NCBI GenBank assembly: GCA_018257865.1
Contig: JAEUBA010000004.1
Location: 124,001 to 188,000 of the forward strand
Length of the DNA stretch: 64,000 bases
Reading direction: 5' to 3'
Origin: Stereocaulon alpinum
Lineage: Eukaryota > Ascomycota > Lecanoromycetes > Lecanorales > Stereocaulaceae
The notes under the pieces were generated by a model. It was not told the DNA's origin, searched no databases, and worked only from the letters and a program-made list of their open reading frames with translations. Below are positions 43,101 through 52,821 of the stretch, in pieces. Within the stretch, counting starts at the first letter, position 1. Every line of letters begins with the position of its first letter. Position numbers and translations under genes: made by a program.

Positions 43101-45982
43101 CAACGTGTCTGCCTTGGTTGCTGTATGTTTGAGTAAAAGGTGCAAAGAGGCTTTGGGTATGGATGCCGTGGCCAGCATAGTGTACAAAGGTGTTCGATGA
43201 TGGAGCGTAGGTAATCCAGGTAAGTGCTTGAGGGAAGTGGTACCGCTGTACAGTGCTGACGGTGGTGGCAGAGGTGTCTGCATTGAGTGCTCTATGGCTG
43301 AGTACACATGGTGCTTAGGTGCAAGACGTGACAGGTTCAAGGCTGTTACGCATTGCTGACGCTGTATAGTGCTTGGGAATCGATGAAATTGGGTGGAGAA
43401 TGTACTTGGACGAGAGAGTATAGAATGGTGGGAAAGGGAGCAGAGTTGTCAAATGGAGAGGATGAAAGAAGGAGAAATGAAACAGGCGAAGGGATACCTT
43501 ATAAGGAAACGTCAGGAGGCTAGTAGGGCTCCTTCCTCAAGTTTCAAGAATTAGAGGCAGGTGTAGCGCTGGCAATCTAGTAAGGAAGGAGCTACGTGCA
43601 ATACGTGAGCCACTTCAAGACCTCCAAACGATCCAAACCCTCAAATGTCACCATGGAACATGGTCTACGTCCAAGGTCATATCTACGAAAAGCATTCAGT
43701 AATGAGGAGGCAGGCATCAACCTCTAGAAACGAGGATGGGAAGGGCGGGTGCACTTGTGTCCTCCACAGAGAACGATCCTTCCATTTCTACGTATCTACT
43801 TTGCAGTATGCTATCATGACGTGGAATCACTGGGTTTCGTCCTTTCGAGGTTCCACCGAGTCACAACAAATCGTCGTACTGTATGAGCACTGCCTTCAAA
43901 ACTAGTGACATGCTGAAGCGTACAATTCTGCGGTAGACGGGAGTCATGCCCTAAGATTTCGCTAGTATGATGGACGTTCCCTCAACTTCCTGCACGCTCA
44001 ATTTAATGGTATGAAATGAAAGGAGAGAAAACATGGAGAAAGCCGCTTCGGTACACTTGCCTTGCGGGCTAGTCTGTTGATTAGTTTCTCGTTGAAGAAG
44101 GGATGAAGCTAGGGGAAAGGCGAGTCTGAAACGTGTAGAGACTACTCCCACTACAAGGTTACTAATAGCTATGTTAGTGGGTTGTTTGGCATGATATACA
44201 GTAACGAACAGCTTACGACGCCTGATGCTTACTCTACGTTATGTCAAGTTCTGCATCTACATGTTCTACTTGAGGCTGTGCGGAACAACGGGAAGCATTG
44301 TTTCTATATTAAAGCTGCTCTGGGTGCTGAAAGTCTACTTCAAAGTCGCAGGCTTCTCTGTGTGCGCCCCCTTGCATATATTAGACGCTTGACGGCTCAA
44401 CAAGTTTCACGTTCTTGGCAAAAGACGGGCTTACAACCCGAGTTTTAAAAGTTTTCCTCCTCTCGTCAAGTTCAAAAGACGTGTGATCGACCGTCTCACG
44501 ATCAATGCCAACCCCATTCCCAGAAGCCTGAAGCTGCGATTGCTAGGCCGTCTCCTCTTCCACGTTTCCTGCAATGATTCAACTATCTTAGCTCTCCACT
44601 CTGTTTGCAAAGGCTAAAGACTCCCACCACGTTCGTCGACTGGGCACTCAGGTCCATGAACGTGATAGTGGCACGCATGATCCCAAACATGCCAAGAGCG
44701 AAGATCCTCCTGACCCTGTAAGATCTTGTGTATCCCCGATATTACATCTGTCAGAGATTCGTTGTCATAGACTACGCCAGCCGTCTGGGCATCAGACATG
44801 ATTCAATACGCACCCTCATCATGAACATGAAAGTTTGATTATTGACATAGGAGATCTTCAGAGACCACACAAGATTGCACTAGTCGGCCGACGTAAATGT
44901 AGATAATGGAGTCGTAGGAAGTTCTACCCTAGGTTAGCTGAATCTGAACGCCATCTAGGAAGAAGTCACTCATTGCTCGAAGTATTTCGCCCCCCGTGAT
45001 TCTGCCCTTCGTGATTTCGCCACAAATGATTCTGGCCTCAGGTCTGATAATAGCATAGGAGTCGCTCAGTCTGACGAGTCTGAATCCATCATATGTTCTA
45101 CATCCAGCAAACTAATGAGACTATACGCATCAAGTTTATGGCGATGAGCCTACCAGGCAATAGCTTAGATCGCGAAATTCTGCCCATGAGTGGATAGCAT
45201 TGAGGGAATCGCAGCAGATGTTCATTGTAAATCTCCGTACAGAGGGTATGCTGACAAAGGGTAAAGGTGGCGTGTGCACAGACTGAGTTCCTTATAAACC
45301 GCTATTCTGTCCTTCGAAAGCTCCGTCTAGCGTCGTAGACATGATGTATTATAGAAGAACTGTAGCCAAAAAAGAAACCGAAGTAAGAATCCTCATCAAG
45401 CTTCCCAATTAGAAGAAGCTGGATACGTGGTAATAAAGACGAGGTTCAAAAGACTGATCAATGATAGATCAAGACGAAGTTAAAGTGCGTCAGACCTGAA
45501 AACGTAGAACTTGCAATCTTTTGAATGCTAAGATGAAAGAAGGAAACCTTTCATCTGTTTGATAAGGATGTAGAGTCCATCGGAGACTAGACTGCAGCTT
45601 TGAAATGTCTTGTGATGATGCAGCACTTCCCAATCACACATTGGTTGAATGTGGCTAAGAGAGCCACTCTGGGTCAGAGGCTTGCTGTGAAACTCAGAAT
45701 GTGGAAAAAGTGAGCTGTTTTGAGAAAATGAAAAGTTTTAGTGAACGTGACATAGCACGAACGTGGAAGACGTGGAGGATAGCAGCATTGATCTGTATGC
45801 AACGATTGATCGTTGACACTCAGCTGTGCACACACTATGAATGCACGTTCCGCAACCCTACTTGCTATGCTTTTCGCCACCGTAAGAGCATTTGGTAAGT
45901 GGTCGCTGTACGCAGGGGTATCTTCGCTATGCTCCGTAACACCATCGCTATGTCGTATTATGCATGTCAAAGGAAATGTGCC
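40132..45982. other. 5.9-kb segment without recognisable genes
   Basis: Base composition is not strikingly AT-rich, so heavy RIP is not obvious. Open frames are short and lack coding character. The longest, at 41286-41804 (172 codons, real ATG, + strand), has a composition I cannot tell from chance. A 30-bp tandem duplication lies at 44984-45043. No transposase, reverse transcriptase or RNA gene recognised. Confidence 0.45.
44984..45043. repeat. Two-copy 30-bp imperfect tandem repeat
   Basis: Copies start at 44984 and 45014. Both begin ATTTCGCC and share TGATTCTG followed by CCT at the same spacing. No coding context. Confidence 0.6.
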
Positions 45983-46489
45983 TCACTCATCCTCGTCTCC
46001 TAACTCCTCGTCCTCATGAATCTCCCGCCTCGCTACCCCCTTAGTAGCCTCTTTCTCCAACATCTTGTCCTCCTTCCGCTTCCGCCCAGTCCGCTCCAAC
46101 CCGATTTTCCCTTCCGCAATATCCTCAATCCTCCGTGCATCCTTTAGTAGCTTGTCAGCCCCAAGTAGCTCTTTCTGGCGGCCGGTAAGAAGCTCGTCTC
46201 TACGGATGGCGAACTTGAAGTCGTCAAGCTTGATCTTGGTGCGCCCGGAGTACTCGGCGGATTTGGCGGCGGTGTGACAGGTTTCTATGAGGAAGTCGGT
46301 TGCGATTTCGTCGAGGATGCGGACGGTTTCGTCAAGAGGGTTCTTGTCGTCTCCGAATGCGTAGAGCATCTCGCGGACTGGAGTGGCATCAGTCTCTTGT
46401 TAACGTAGACTAGGGTGTATTCACGTACGCTCGTGTTCGAAATTCATTTGCCCTTTATGGCGGGCGGCACGGGCACGTGGCTCTGCCAT
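45983..46489 (-). CDS. TAF13: TFIID subunit TAF13
   Basis: Histone-fold subunit of the general transcription factor TFIID, pairing with TAF11. Exons 46489-46429 and 46377-45983 give 151 residues. The 51-nt intron (gtacgt...actccag) joins MNFEHE to LREMLYAFGDDKNPLDETVR, the conserved TAF13 helix 1. The rest of the histone fold follows: ILDEIATDFLIETCHTAAKS, EYSGRTKIKLDDFKFAIRRD, then LTGRQKELLGADKLLKDARR. The tail is Lys/Glu-rich and ends DEELGDEDE. Length and order fit the family well. Confidence 0.93.
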
Positions 46490-47345
46490 CCTGAGGGTAA
46501 TGCCCTTGCTGCTGTTGAGTAGAAGGTTTTCAGACCGCTGATATGTCTGTGTTGAGGGAGAAGTTGAATGTATTAACGTCAATGGAGGACCAGAAACCGG
46601 TAGAATGCGCGTAGCAACAATAGTGATGAGTGTAGGGTAGGGTGACAGCTGAAGACCAGAGATATGTATGTATGTATGGTCGAAATGTGATGGATGAAGC
46701 TCGGGTATGGGTTTGAGAACCGTGAGCAGGCGTGTGTGTAGGATGAAACTCAGGATGAATGGCTTGCAATGCAGATTTGACCCAAGGACGTTGGGCGCGT
46801 GGAGAGGCGGAGATCTAGATGATCGTGTCGATAGTGAGGGCACAAATGGTAGGTTGTGGCAGATTCGGGGCTTCTTGATACGATGATAGCACTGGTAATT
46901 GATTTCAGGTCGTGCTAATAGCTGGTAGACGAGACTCAACGACCCTGGAAGGAGGGTGAGGTCCGGTGTTCTGTGTGTCGTTGTTAGTTCTTTTGGCGTC
47001 TACCGGCCTGACTTCGGTGGAACTCTTACTGGTCACAATTGGCCAAGCTCCACGTCTCCTGCGTCTGGCGCCTGGTCACGCTGCTGGTAAAGGCAGACCA
47101 CCCAGAAGCCTGTCATCCTTACTATCAGACAACGACTTCGACTCAGAGTGAGATCAGCCAAGCCGCCGCACTTACAGATAACCAGCACATCAATGGTCAG
47201 TAGCATGAGTGCAAGACCAACTTCTGCCATTAAACTGACATCCACTGTGTCGTAGTCAGCACTCTTCAATTTCCAGTCGTTGTTGCTGGTGCTCTTACTT
47301 GTTATATGCACTTCCACATATGCTCATGCTACGTTTCCTAAGATC
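46490..47345. other. Intergenic region upstream of TAF13
   Basis: A long minus-strand open frame overlaps the TAF13 start and reads through its leader; it has no coding character. Nothing else seen. Confidence 0.4.
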
Positions 47346-47570
47346 ATGGACCGAAATCGTGAAGGGTAAGTAAACAAGCGGCAGGCGCTAAGCCTAGCTA
47401 GGCAGGGAGCTTACAATTTCGCCAGTGTCTTTGGGATCTTCTGGAAGTGCGCCAGAGTTGGAGAACGACTGAGTCCTTATGTCAGTATATGCTGTGTCGT
47501 TATGGCTGTGAGTCCTTCTGAGCACTATTGGATGTCATTCTACAATGCTAATAGGGGTCCTTATAGATGA
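47346..47570 (+). CDS. Candidate two-exon microprotein
   Basis: ATG at 47346 opens MDRNREG, interrupted by a consensus donor (GG|gtaagt at 47366). An acceptor (cgccag) ends at 47425 after 60 nt. The spliced frame of 54 residues reads GVFGIFWKCARVGERLSPYV, then SICCVVMAVSPSEHYWMSFY. The donor is perfect and phase is kept, but no family is recognised and chance cannot be excluded. Confidence 0.25.
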
Positions 47571-47729
47571 GTCTTATGGCAAGCTCGTGAAGGACTTTCG
47601 TGGCGATCGTGTGAAAATCCTGCTTTGAGATACCCTTTACTACAATTCTACAGTAGCCCGCTGCTATTGTCAATTCTCCTCTAAGCTCATAAATTCCTGT
47701 TATTCCGATCCCTGAGCAAAGCCCTGACG

Positions 47730-48491
47730 ATGGGTAACTGCGTGAGCAAGCGAAGCAAGCAAGAAGCCCCTATCGAGCTCAATCTACAACCCTTCCGTTT
47801 CCTCGACTTGCCACCCGAAGTCCGTAACCAAATGTACGATGAGCTACTTACGCTTAAGCCCGCGCCTGGAGACGGACATTTTGAACCTTGTGCTCGAAAG
47901 CACACCGCCTCACCAGAGATACTCCGTGTGTGTCGACAGATCCACAATGAATCTTCACAGCTCATATACTCGCTGAACACCATTGAGATTTATCTCATTG
48001 ACGACGTCTGCCTTGTCAACGGGGACCTATCATTGCAATTGTGCATGGACCACCTCCAACCACTTCGGTTCCTGGAATCCATCGACGTCCACGTTATTGC
48101 CCGGTCGCCACGAGCCTGGGACCAAACAGATTGGCTCTTTCCACCCATGGACCCTCTGCTGCTCCACGTCACAGGTCTTGCATGCCTGATTCACGCAAGG
48201 ACCCTTTCAATCGGAGCTGGAATCAAACCTCTTCGCGCCCTGCGCCTCCATTTCTCGCTCGTCAATTTTCCTACCTTCAACCCTCGGGGTGTTGATGACT
48301 ATCAGCTTGTATACTACCAACGCCCGCTTCTGAAGGCGTTTGGGAAGCTCCGTGGCATCAAAGAGGTCGAGATAACGGGCTTGGACGATGATGCTGACTG
48401 GGTGGAGGGAATCAGGCGACAAATCATGGGAGATGTACAGTTTGTGACTCAAGAAGATTTCCCACCGGTTCAGCGATGGGATCGGAGCTGA
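47730..48491 (+). CDS. 2EXR/F-box-like protein with N-myristoylation-type start
   Basis: Single exon, 253 residues, ATG at 47730. The domain starts FRFLDLPPEVRNQMYDELLT at about 22-41, followed by ILRVCRQIHNESSQLIYSLN, the layout of the fungal 2EXR/F-box-like family that is strongly expanded in Dothideomycetes. Later segments (LQPLRFLESIDVHVI, LRALRLHFSLVNFPTF, LRGIKEVEITGLDDD) fit that family. The N-terminus MGNCVSKRSK has Gly2, Cys4, Ser6 and following basic residues, the classic N-myristoylation plus palmitoylation pattern, which would anchor the protein to membranes. The family's biochemical role is unknown. Confidence 0.75.
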   Translation: MGNCVSKRSKQEAPIELNLQPFRFLDLPPEVRNQMYDELLTLKPAPGDGHFEPCARKHTASPEILRVCRQIHNESSQLIYSLNTIEIYLIDDVCLVNGDLSLQLCMDHLQPLRFLESIDVHVIARSPRAWDQTDWLFPPMDPLLLHVTGLACLIHARTLSIGAGIKPLRALRLHFSLVNFPTFNPRGVDDYQLVYYQRPLLKAFGKLRGIKEVEITGLDDDADWVEGIRRQIMGDVQFVTQEDFPPVQRWDRS

Positions 48492-49105
48492 GCTTTTTGC
48501 TGCTAATGCCCGAAGAGAAGTAGCGGGTGCAAAAGGGCTGGGATCTTTCAAATTGTTTGTGCTTGTATCATACCGTGTCGACGAAGTTTCACATTTCACA
48601 TTGCAGCTACAGGCCACCACTGATTCCTATCTCCTCCAACCCTCACAAGATCCGCCCTTAGTCATTAGCCATAGCACAATCCAATCTGTTCATTCGCTGT
48701 GTTATTGCAGTGACCAACGATCCGCTTTCTACGTTCTAAGCTTTAGTGAGACTTGGGAAGTCTACAAGCTATTAAAGACGATTTTGTTATTTCGAGGTTC
48801 CGCTGATCTAACACATTCTCAATAGATTGACCTTCGAATCACACGATGCTACCGGGCGGACTACGGTGAATTGGACCCTAGGTATCTTTTGATGTATATT
48901 CTTGAATGAAACTTTCTTTACATCCGTCTATGATACAGCGCAGAGTAGGTATAAGATCTATGATACGATGCCACGATGCCTGCAATCCCTTCTTCACTCC
49001 GCTCGCAGCTTCTTACGCCTGGCCCGCAAGTAGCTCCCAATTGCCATGCCCTGAACCCATCCCTCCGATTTCCAACCTTTTCGCTATAGTATCCACTTCA
49101 TCGAC
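48492..49105. other. Convergent intergenic region
   Basis: Between the F-box-like gene and the PPR gene, tail to tail. No coding signal. Confidence 0.4.
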
Positions 49106-51556
49106 TCACAAAGACTCATTCCCAGTCGGGCTACCCTTCTGCACCAGCGTTTCATCCCCCAGATTTCCCCTCAGCGCGTCAAGCAGGCCATCTTGGTTCC
49201 ACAACCTGCCCAAGCCCGTCATAGTACGACCATCGACTTCGTATCCTGCAGTCGTCATACCTTTTACAGCGCCAACAGCAGCGTTAACGTCCTGCAGACC
49301 GGAATAGCCTTTGACTAAGGTGTTCCAGGTGACTTTATCGGGCTGTAGACCACGTTCACGCATTATGGAGACTACCTTCTCTCCAGCTAGTCGCTGGTTG
49401 TGGCGGAAATAATTGGCGACTAGGATAGACCAGGTACGGACTGTTGGTATCGCGTATCGAGGCTGGTCCGGTGAGGGGGGGGCTTCGAGCATGTGTTTGA
49501 TAACCGTGGTGCTGTATTGAAGCGTTTCAAACCGTATTCCAAACGCTAGAAGGAAAGCATTGGGTACGTAATCTTCTTGGGCGAGAGGTGCAATAACCGG
49601 ATGGTCTTGACGTACGAGCTTATGATATAGATGGTATGTGTGAATCAGGTCATCGGACCTCCGATGCCGATGAACCCAAGCTCCGATCATCTGTCCAAGG
49701 ATATGTTTGTCCGGTGTTGCTCCCACCACGTTCGTGCCAGCAGGTGGCTTCGTTTCCGGTCCGCACAGTCTTAATGCTTCTAGAGGTCGTAGATCACAAT
49801 GCTGCTTATAAAAGTCAAACATTGATGGAAACGGGTCACCATGCGAGAAGAAATTTATTGTGTTCAGGATGTCGCTGACAAGACGGAGATCTTTGAGCTT
49901 TTCGGGGTCCTCGTTGGCTTCGCGAATGACAACGTCAAGTATGCTGGCGTTTCCGCTGAGCTTTGCACCTTTTAAAAGTATACCACAAGTGATCGAATCA
50001 GTTACATGTTTATTTTGTTTGCCCATATCATACGTCTGCCATGCAGCATCGAAGTCATGAGCCTCTACCATATTGAGGAGAATGACGTTGTACATTTGAG
50101 TATTAGGCTTGATTCCCATCTTGAGCATCCGCATCAGAATTCTTGATTGGATTGCGTATGGTTCCTCAACATTCCAGTGAGCGCGCAGTAGTCTCACGCA
50201 GGCGCTTTGAACCTGATTCTTTGATAGGGGAATACCTGAAACACAAATCCTGGCAAGGAGCTTCATGGCCATGACGCTTTGGTTCGAGTCGACGAAACTT
50301 TCCAAGAAATGGAGCATTGTGTTGGGCAGCAGGCTGACTCTATTGAATACGAGCAGGTTATAGAGCGAAAGAGCTTGCACAGCATTACCATGTCTGAGTA
50401 GGAACCGCAGAAGAGAGTGAGGTACAGAATACGTCCGGATATTCTCGGCCCGGACACCCTTCACAAATTCGTAGGTAAGACGCCGAAGAGCATATATAGC
50501 ATACTTTCCGGGTTTGGGAACTTCATGCAGATAGTGTTGTGAGAGGAATTGCAGGCAGTCTTTGACCATGTACCTAGGAGGTCTGATTCTAGGTCCTTCT
50601 ATAGTGCTGAGAAGGAACCTTAGCGCGCGCAATGGACTATTCTGCAGACACCAGAGAATGGTATCCTGCCAGGGTGTTCTGTTGCCACCGGACAATAATG
50701 GTGATGCTGGCGAAGCCCTCCTGGAATAGCCCGTGTGTTTGTCTAAAAGGTACGCAACGTTAGAGGAGAAGTGTATGTCCAAGCGTTGCCCGTCATTCAA
50801 AGCCGTAAATCTCGTCGACCAACTCATGTCAAAGCTGTATAGAAACGGTTCGAAGCTTTGTGGCATCGACTTTTGGGTGACTTTCTGACTCCGCGGCCAG
50901 GCATTGAGTGACACCCAGCCAATACGAGGTATTGCTTTTAGGGGCTTCTTTAAAAGCTTTCGGAGCCGCAGCCTCCTGGCTTTATGAACTACTCTGACAG
51001 CTTGCCGTGACCTTCGAAATGAAGCGCCAGGATCATGTCTCGGTGATAAGGCGGTGAAACGAAACCTCCGCCGCTTGGCATACCGAGTACTAGTCGTTGG
51101 AGCCAATATAGAATCGCTCGACAACTCTTCTACCCTAGATGCTCGCCGTAACCTTCGAATTGAACGGCGGGGATTATATGTCTCTGATGAGGTGGTCAAA
51201 GGAGATCTCCGGTGGGCATACTGAGAAGAGATCGTTGGAGCCAGTATAGGATCACTGGATGACTCTTGAACTACCATGAGTTCCAGAAGGTCATCTTTGG
51301 ACATACGGTTTTCGTTTTCCTTTGAACCATGGTGAATATTGTCACGCACTTCTCTATTCTCAGCTTCGAAGGCGTTATATGCATGGACCACTTGTTGTTC
51401 GACGAGTGGCTGCTCCTCCAGCTCGGGTGACGGGGATGAAGCAGCAGTCATTGTAGAACTCGTGCAACGGTGGGAGGAGATTTGAGAGGCGCATGGCCGC
51501 GAGAGCCGCTGGGATCGTTGCAGGCATCGTGGAACATGCACCAGGCGACTGATCAT
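49106..51556 (-). CDS. Mitochondrial pentatricopeptide repeat (PPR) protein
   Basis: Single exon, 816 residues from the ATG at 51556 (MISRLVHVPRCLQRSQRLSR), an Arg-rich mitochondrial presequence; the open frame extends six codons upstream to a GTG but has no ATG there. PPR-type helical pairs are clearest near the C-terminus: VRTWSILVANYFRHNQRLAG, MRERGLQPDKVTWNTLVKGY, then VKGMTTAGYEVDGRTMTGLG. Others lie around residues 380-560 (MLKMGIKPNTQMYNVILLNM). Residues 40-240 are Arg/Ser-rich with an apparent internal duplication (SDPILAPTISSQYAHRRSPL and SDSILAPTTSTRYAKRRRFR). PPR proteins bind organellar RNA; the target here is unknown. Divergent from Cwf18. Confidence 0.88.
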   Translation of the reverse strand: MISRLVHVPRCLQRSQRLSRPCASQISSHRCTSSTMTAASSPSPELEEQPLVEQQVVHAYNAFEAENREVRDNIHHGSKENENRMSKDDLLELMVVQESSSDPILAPTISSQYAHRRSPLTTSSETYNPRRSIRRLRRASRVEELSSDSILAPTTSTRYAKRRRFRFTALSPRHDPGASFRRSRQAVRVVHKARRLRLRKLLKKPLKAIPRIGWVSLNAWPRSQKVTQKSMPQSFEPFLYSFDMSWSTRFTALNDGQRLDIHFSSNVAYLLDKHTGYSRRASPASPLLSGGNRTPWQDTILWCLQNSPLRALRFLLSTIEGPRIRPPRYMVKDCLQFLSQHYLHEVPKPGKYAIYALRRLTYEFVKGVRAENIRTYSVPHSLLRFLLRHGNAVQALSLYNLLVFNRVSLLPNTMLHFLESFVDSNQSVMAMKLLARICVSGIPLSKNQVQSACVRLLRAHWNVEEPYAIQSRILMRMLKMGIKPNTQMYNVILLNMVEAHDFDAAWQTYDMGKQNKHVTDSITCGILLKGAKLSGNASILDVVIREANEDPEKLKDLRLVSDILNTINFFSHGDPFPSMFDFYKQHCDLRPLEALRLCGPETKPPAGTNVVGATPDKHILGQMIGAWVHRHRRSDDLIHTYHLYHKLVRQDHPVIAPLAQEDYVPNAFLLAFGIRFETLQYSTTVIKHMLEAPPSPDQPRYAIPTVRTWSILVANYFRHNQRLAGEKVVSIMRERGLQPDKVTWNTLVKGYSGLQDVNAAVGAVKGMTTAGYEVDGRTMTGLGRLWNQDGLLDALRGNLGDETLVQKGSPTGNESL

Positions 51557-51961
51557 GGAGGGAGCGCCGCTCACAGCCCCATTGTTTGGGGTTTTGGAAA
51601 CCTAGGCCATGACTTGTTGTAGAGAAGCGGTTCAATCGTTAATTGTAGATTTCGACAGGCGCTGGTTGATGAGGAAGACCAGCTTTAACATTTCGGAGCT
51701 CTCATGCCAAGACTAGCGGACTGTGTTCCGCAGGCCTTGCGAGCCAAGTTTGAGCATGCAAGTACTTAAGCGCATCTACTTCAGGTCTACGTCTATATTA
51801 CCAGCTTCTGTATTCTGTCCAGAGCTCAAAAGAAAATCACAACTCCATCTAGTCCCCGCCTCTCCATGAATCTGCCGCACTGAACCTCTAAAATACAAGT
51901 ACATCCGACTGCGCTCCCACCAAAACTCCGCCTTGGCGCTATATCTCTTTCTCACACAACC
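51557..51961. promoter_or_regulatory. Divergent promoter region of PPR gene and Cwf18
   Basis: About 400 bp between two divergent ATGs; no other gene or clear motif. Confidence 0.4.
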
Positions 51962-52606
51962 ATGACATCCAATCATACCTCCCTCGACGCAGCAGCCACA
52001 GAACGAAAAGCCCGCCTTGCAAAACTCGCATCCCTAAAACGCAAAGCACCCCACTCCGAAGACTCCGAAGACTACGTCCCCATACCAACATCAACTTCGC
52101 CCCCCTCGACCTCCACGCTCGAGCCCACAACCACCTACCTTTCCGGCCGGAACTACGACCCCTCGACTCGCGGCCCCAAGCTCGGGTTCGAAAACGCCCC
52201 CAATGCAGAAGCAGAAACTTTAGAAGACCGCGCCGCAGCTATCGCTATAGAGACGAAGGCGAAAGAAGAACAGGAGAGGAAGGAAGACAAACCGATTGAT
52301 TTGTTTAGTCTACAGCCGAAAAAGCCCAATTGGGATCTGAAGAGAGATGTAGCGAGGAAGATGGAGGTATTGAATGCGAGGACTGCAAATGCTATTGCGA
52401 GGCTGGTTCGGGAGAGGATAGAGGGGCAGACGAGGCGGGACGTGGAGAAGAATGGTGCCAAAGAAGGCGGAAATGGGGAGATCGTTGGTATGGGAGGCGT
52501 AGAATTGGTTGAGGGTGTACATGTTAGAGAGAGGCAGGAGGAAGAGGAGAAGGAGGAAGAGAGAAGAAGGGATGAGAACTCATATGACGAGTCAAAAGAT
52601 GCGTAG
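51962..52606 (+). CDS. CWF18: Splicing factor Cwf18 (CCDC12 homologue)
   Basis: Small component of the activated spliceosome (Prp19/NTC-associated). Single exon, 214 residues, ATG at 51962. The N-terminal helix SLDAAATERKARLAKLASLK and the core NYDPSTRGPKLGF (about 64-76), FSLQPKKPNWDLKRDVARKM (about 118-137), NARTANAIARLVRERI (about 142-157) are the hallmarks of the cwf18/CCDC12 family. The tail is Glu/Arg-rich (RQEEEEKEEERRRDEN). Fits well; a nuclear spliceosomal role is inferred from the family. Confidence 0.92.
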   Translation: MTSNHTSLDAAATERKARLAKLASLKRKAPHSEDSEDYVPIPTSTSPPSTSTLEPTTTYLSGRNYDPSTRGPKLGFENAPNAEAETLEDRAAAIAIETKAKEEQERKEDKPIDLFSLQPKKPNWDLKRDVARKMEVLNARTANAIARLVRERIEGQTRRDVEKNGAKEGGNGEIVGMGGVELVEGVHVRERQEEEEKEEERRRDENSYDESKDA

Positions 52607-52821
52607 CCCGGGTGAATGTACTAAGAGTATGGTCTTTCTTATTCTGCGTTTCAGCGCGAAATTTGATGGCAACGCGGAGTTGCAACCAAGTTAAAACAGA
52701 TCTATTGACGAATAGAGACTTTTGGATTCCAGCGGATATCATACCGCGATCCCAATAGCCATTTGTAGAGATCCTGCCGTTTCCAATGCTTCTTACGCCA
52801 TTCGAACGCCAACGCTAAATA

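Noticed and set aside
43080..43353. Possible minus-strand small gene with TATA-like sequence upstream
   Set aside because: The ATG at 43353 is out of frame with the long open frame and stops after 11 codons.
46421..46939. 172-codon minus-strand open frame upstream of and overlapping TAF13
   Set aside because: It runs through the TAF13 leader and intron donor; TAF13 itself starts inside it in the same frame with a conserved sequence.
46966..47151. 61-codon + strand frame resembling a signal peptide
   Set aside because: No in-frame ATG at its start and no continuation; hydrophobic start is probably chance.
47033..47317. 94-codon minus-strand open frame with a hydrophobic segment
   Set aside because: Starts at GTG, no ATG in frame, codon use not coding-like.
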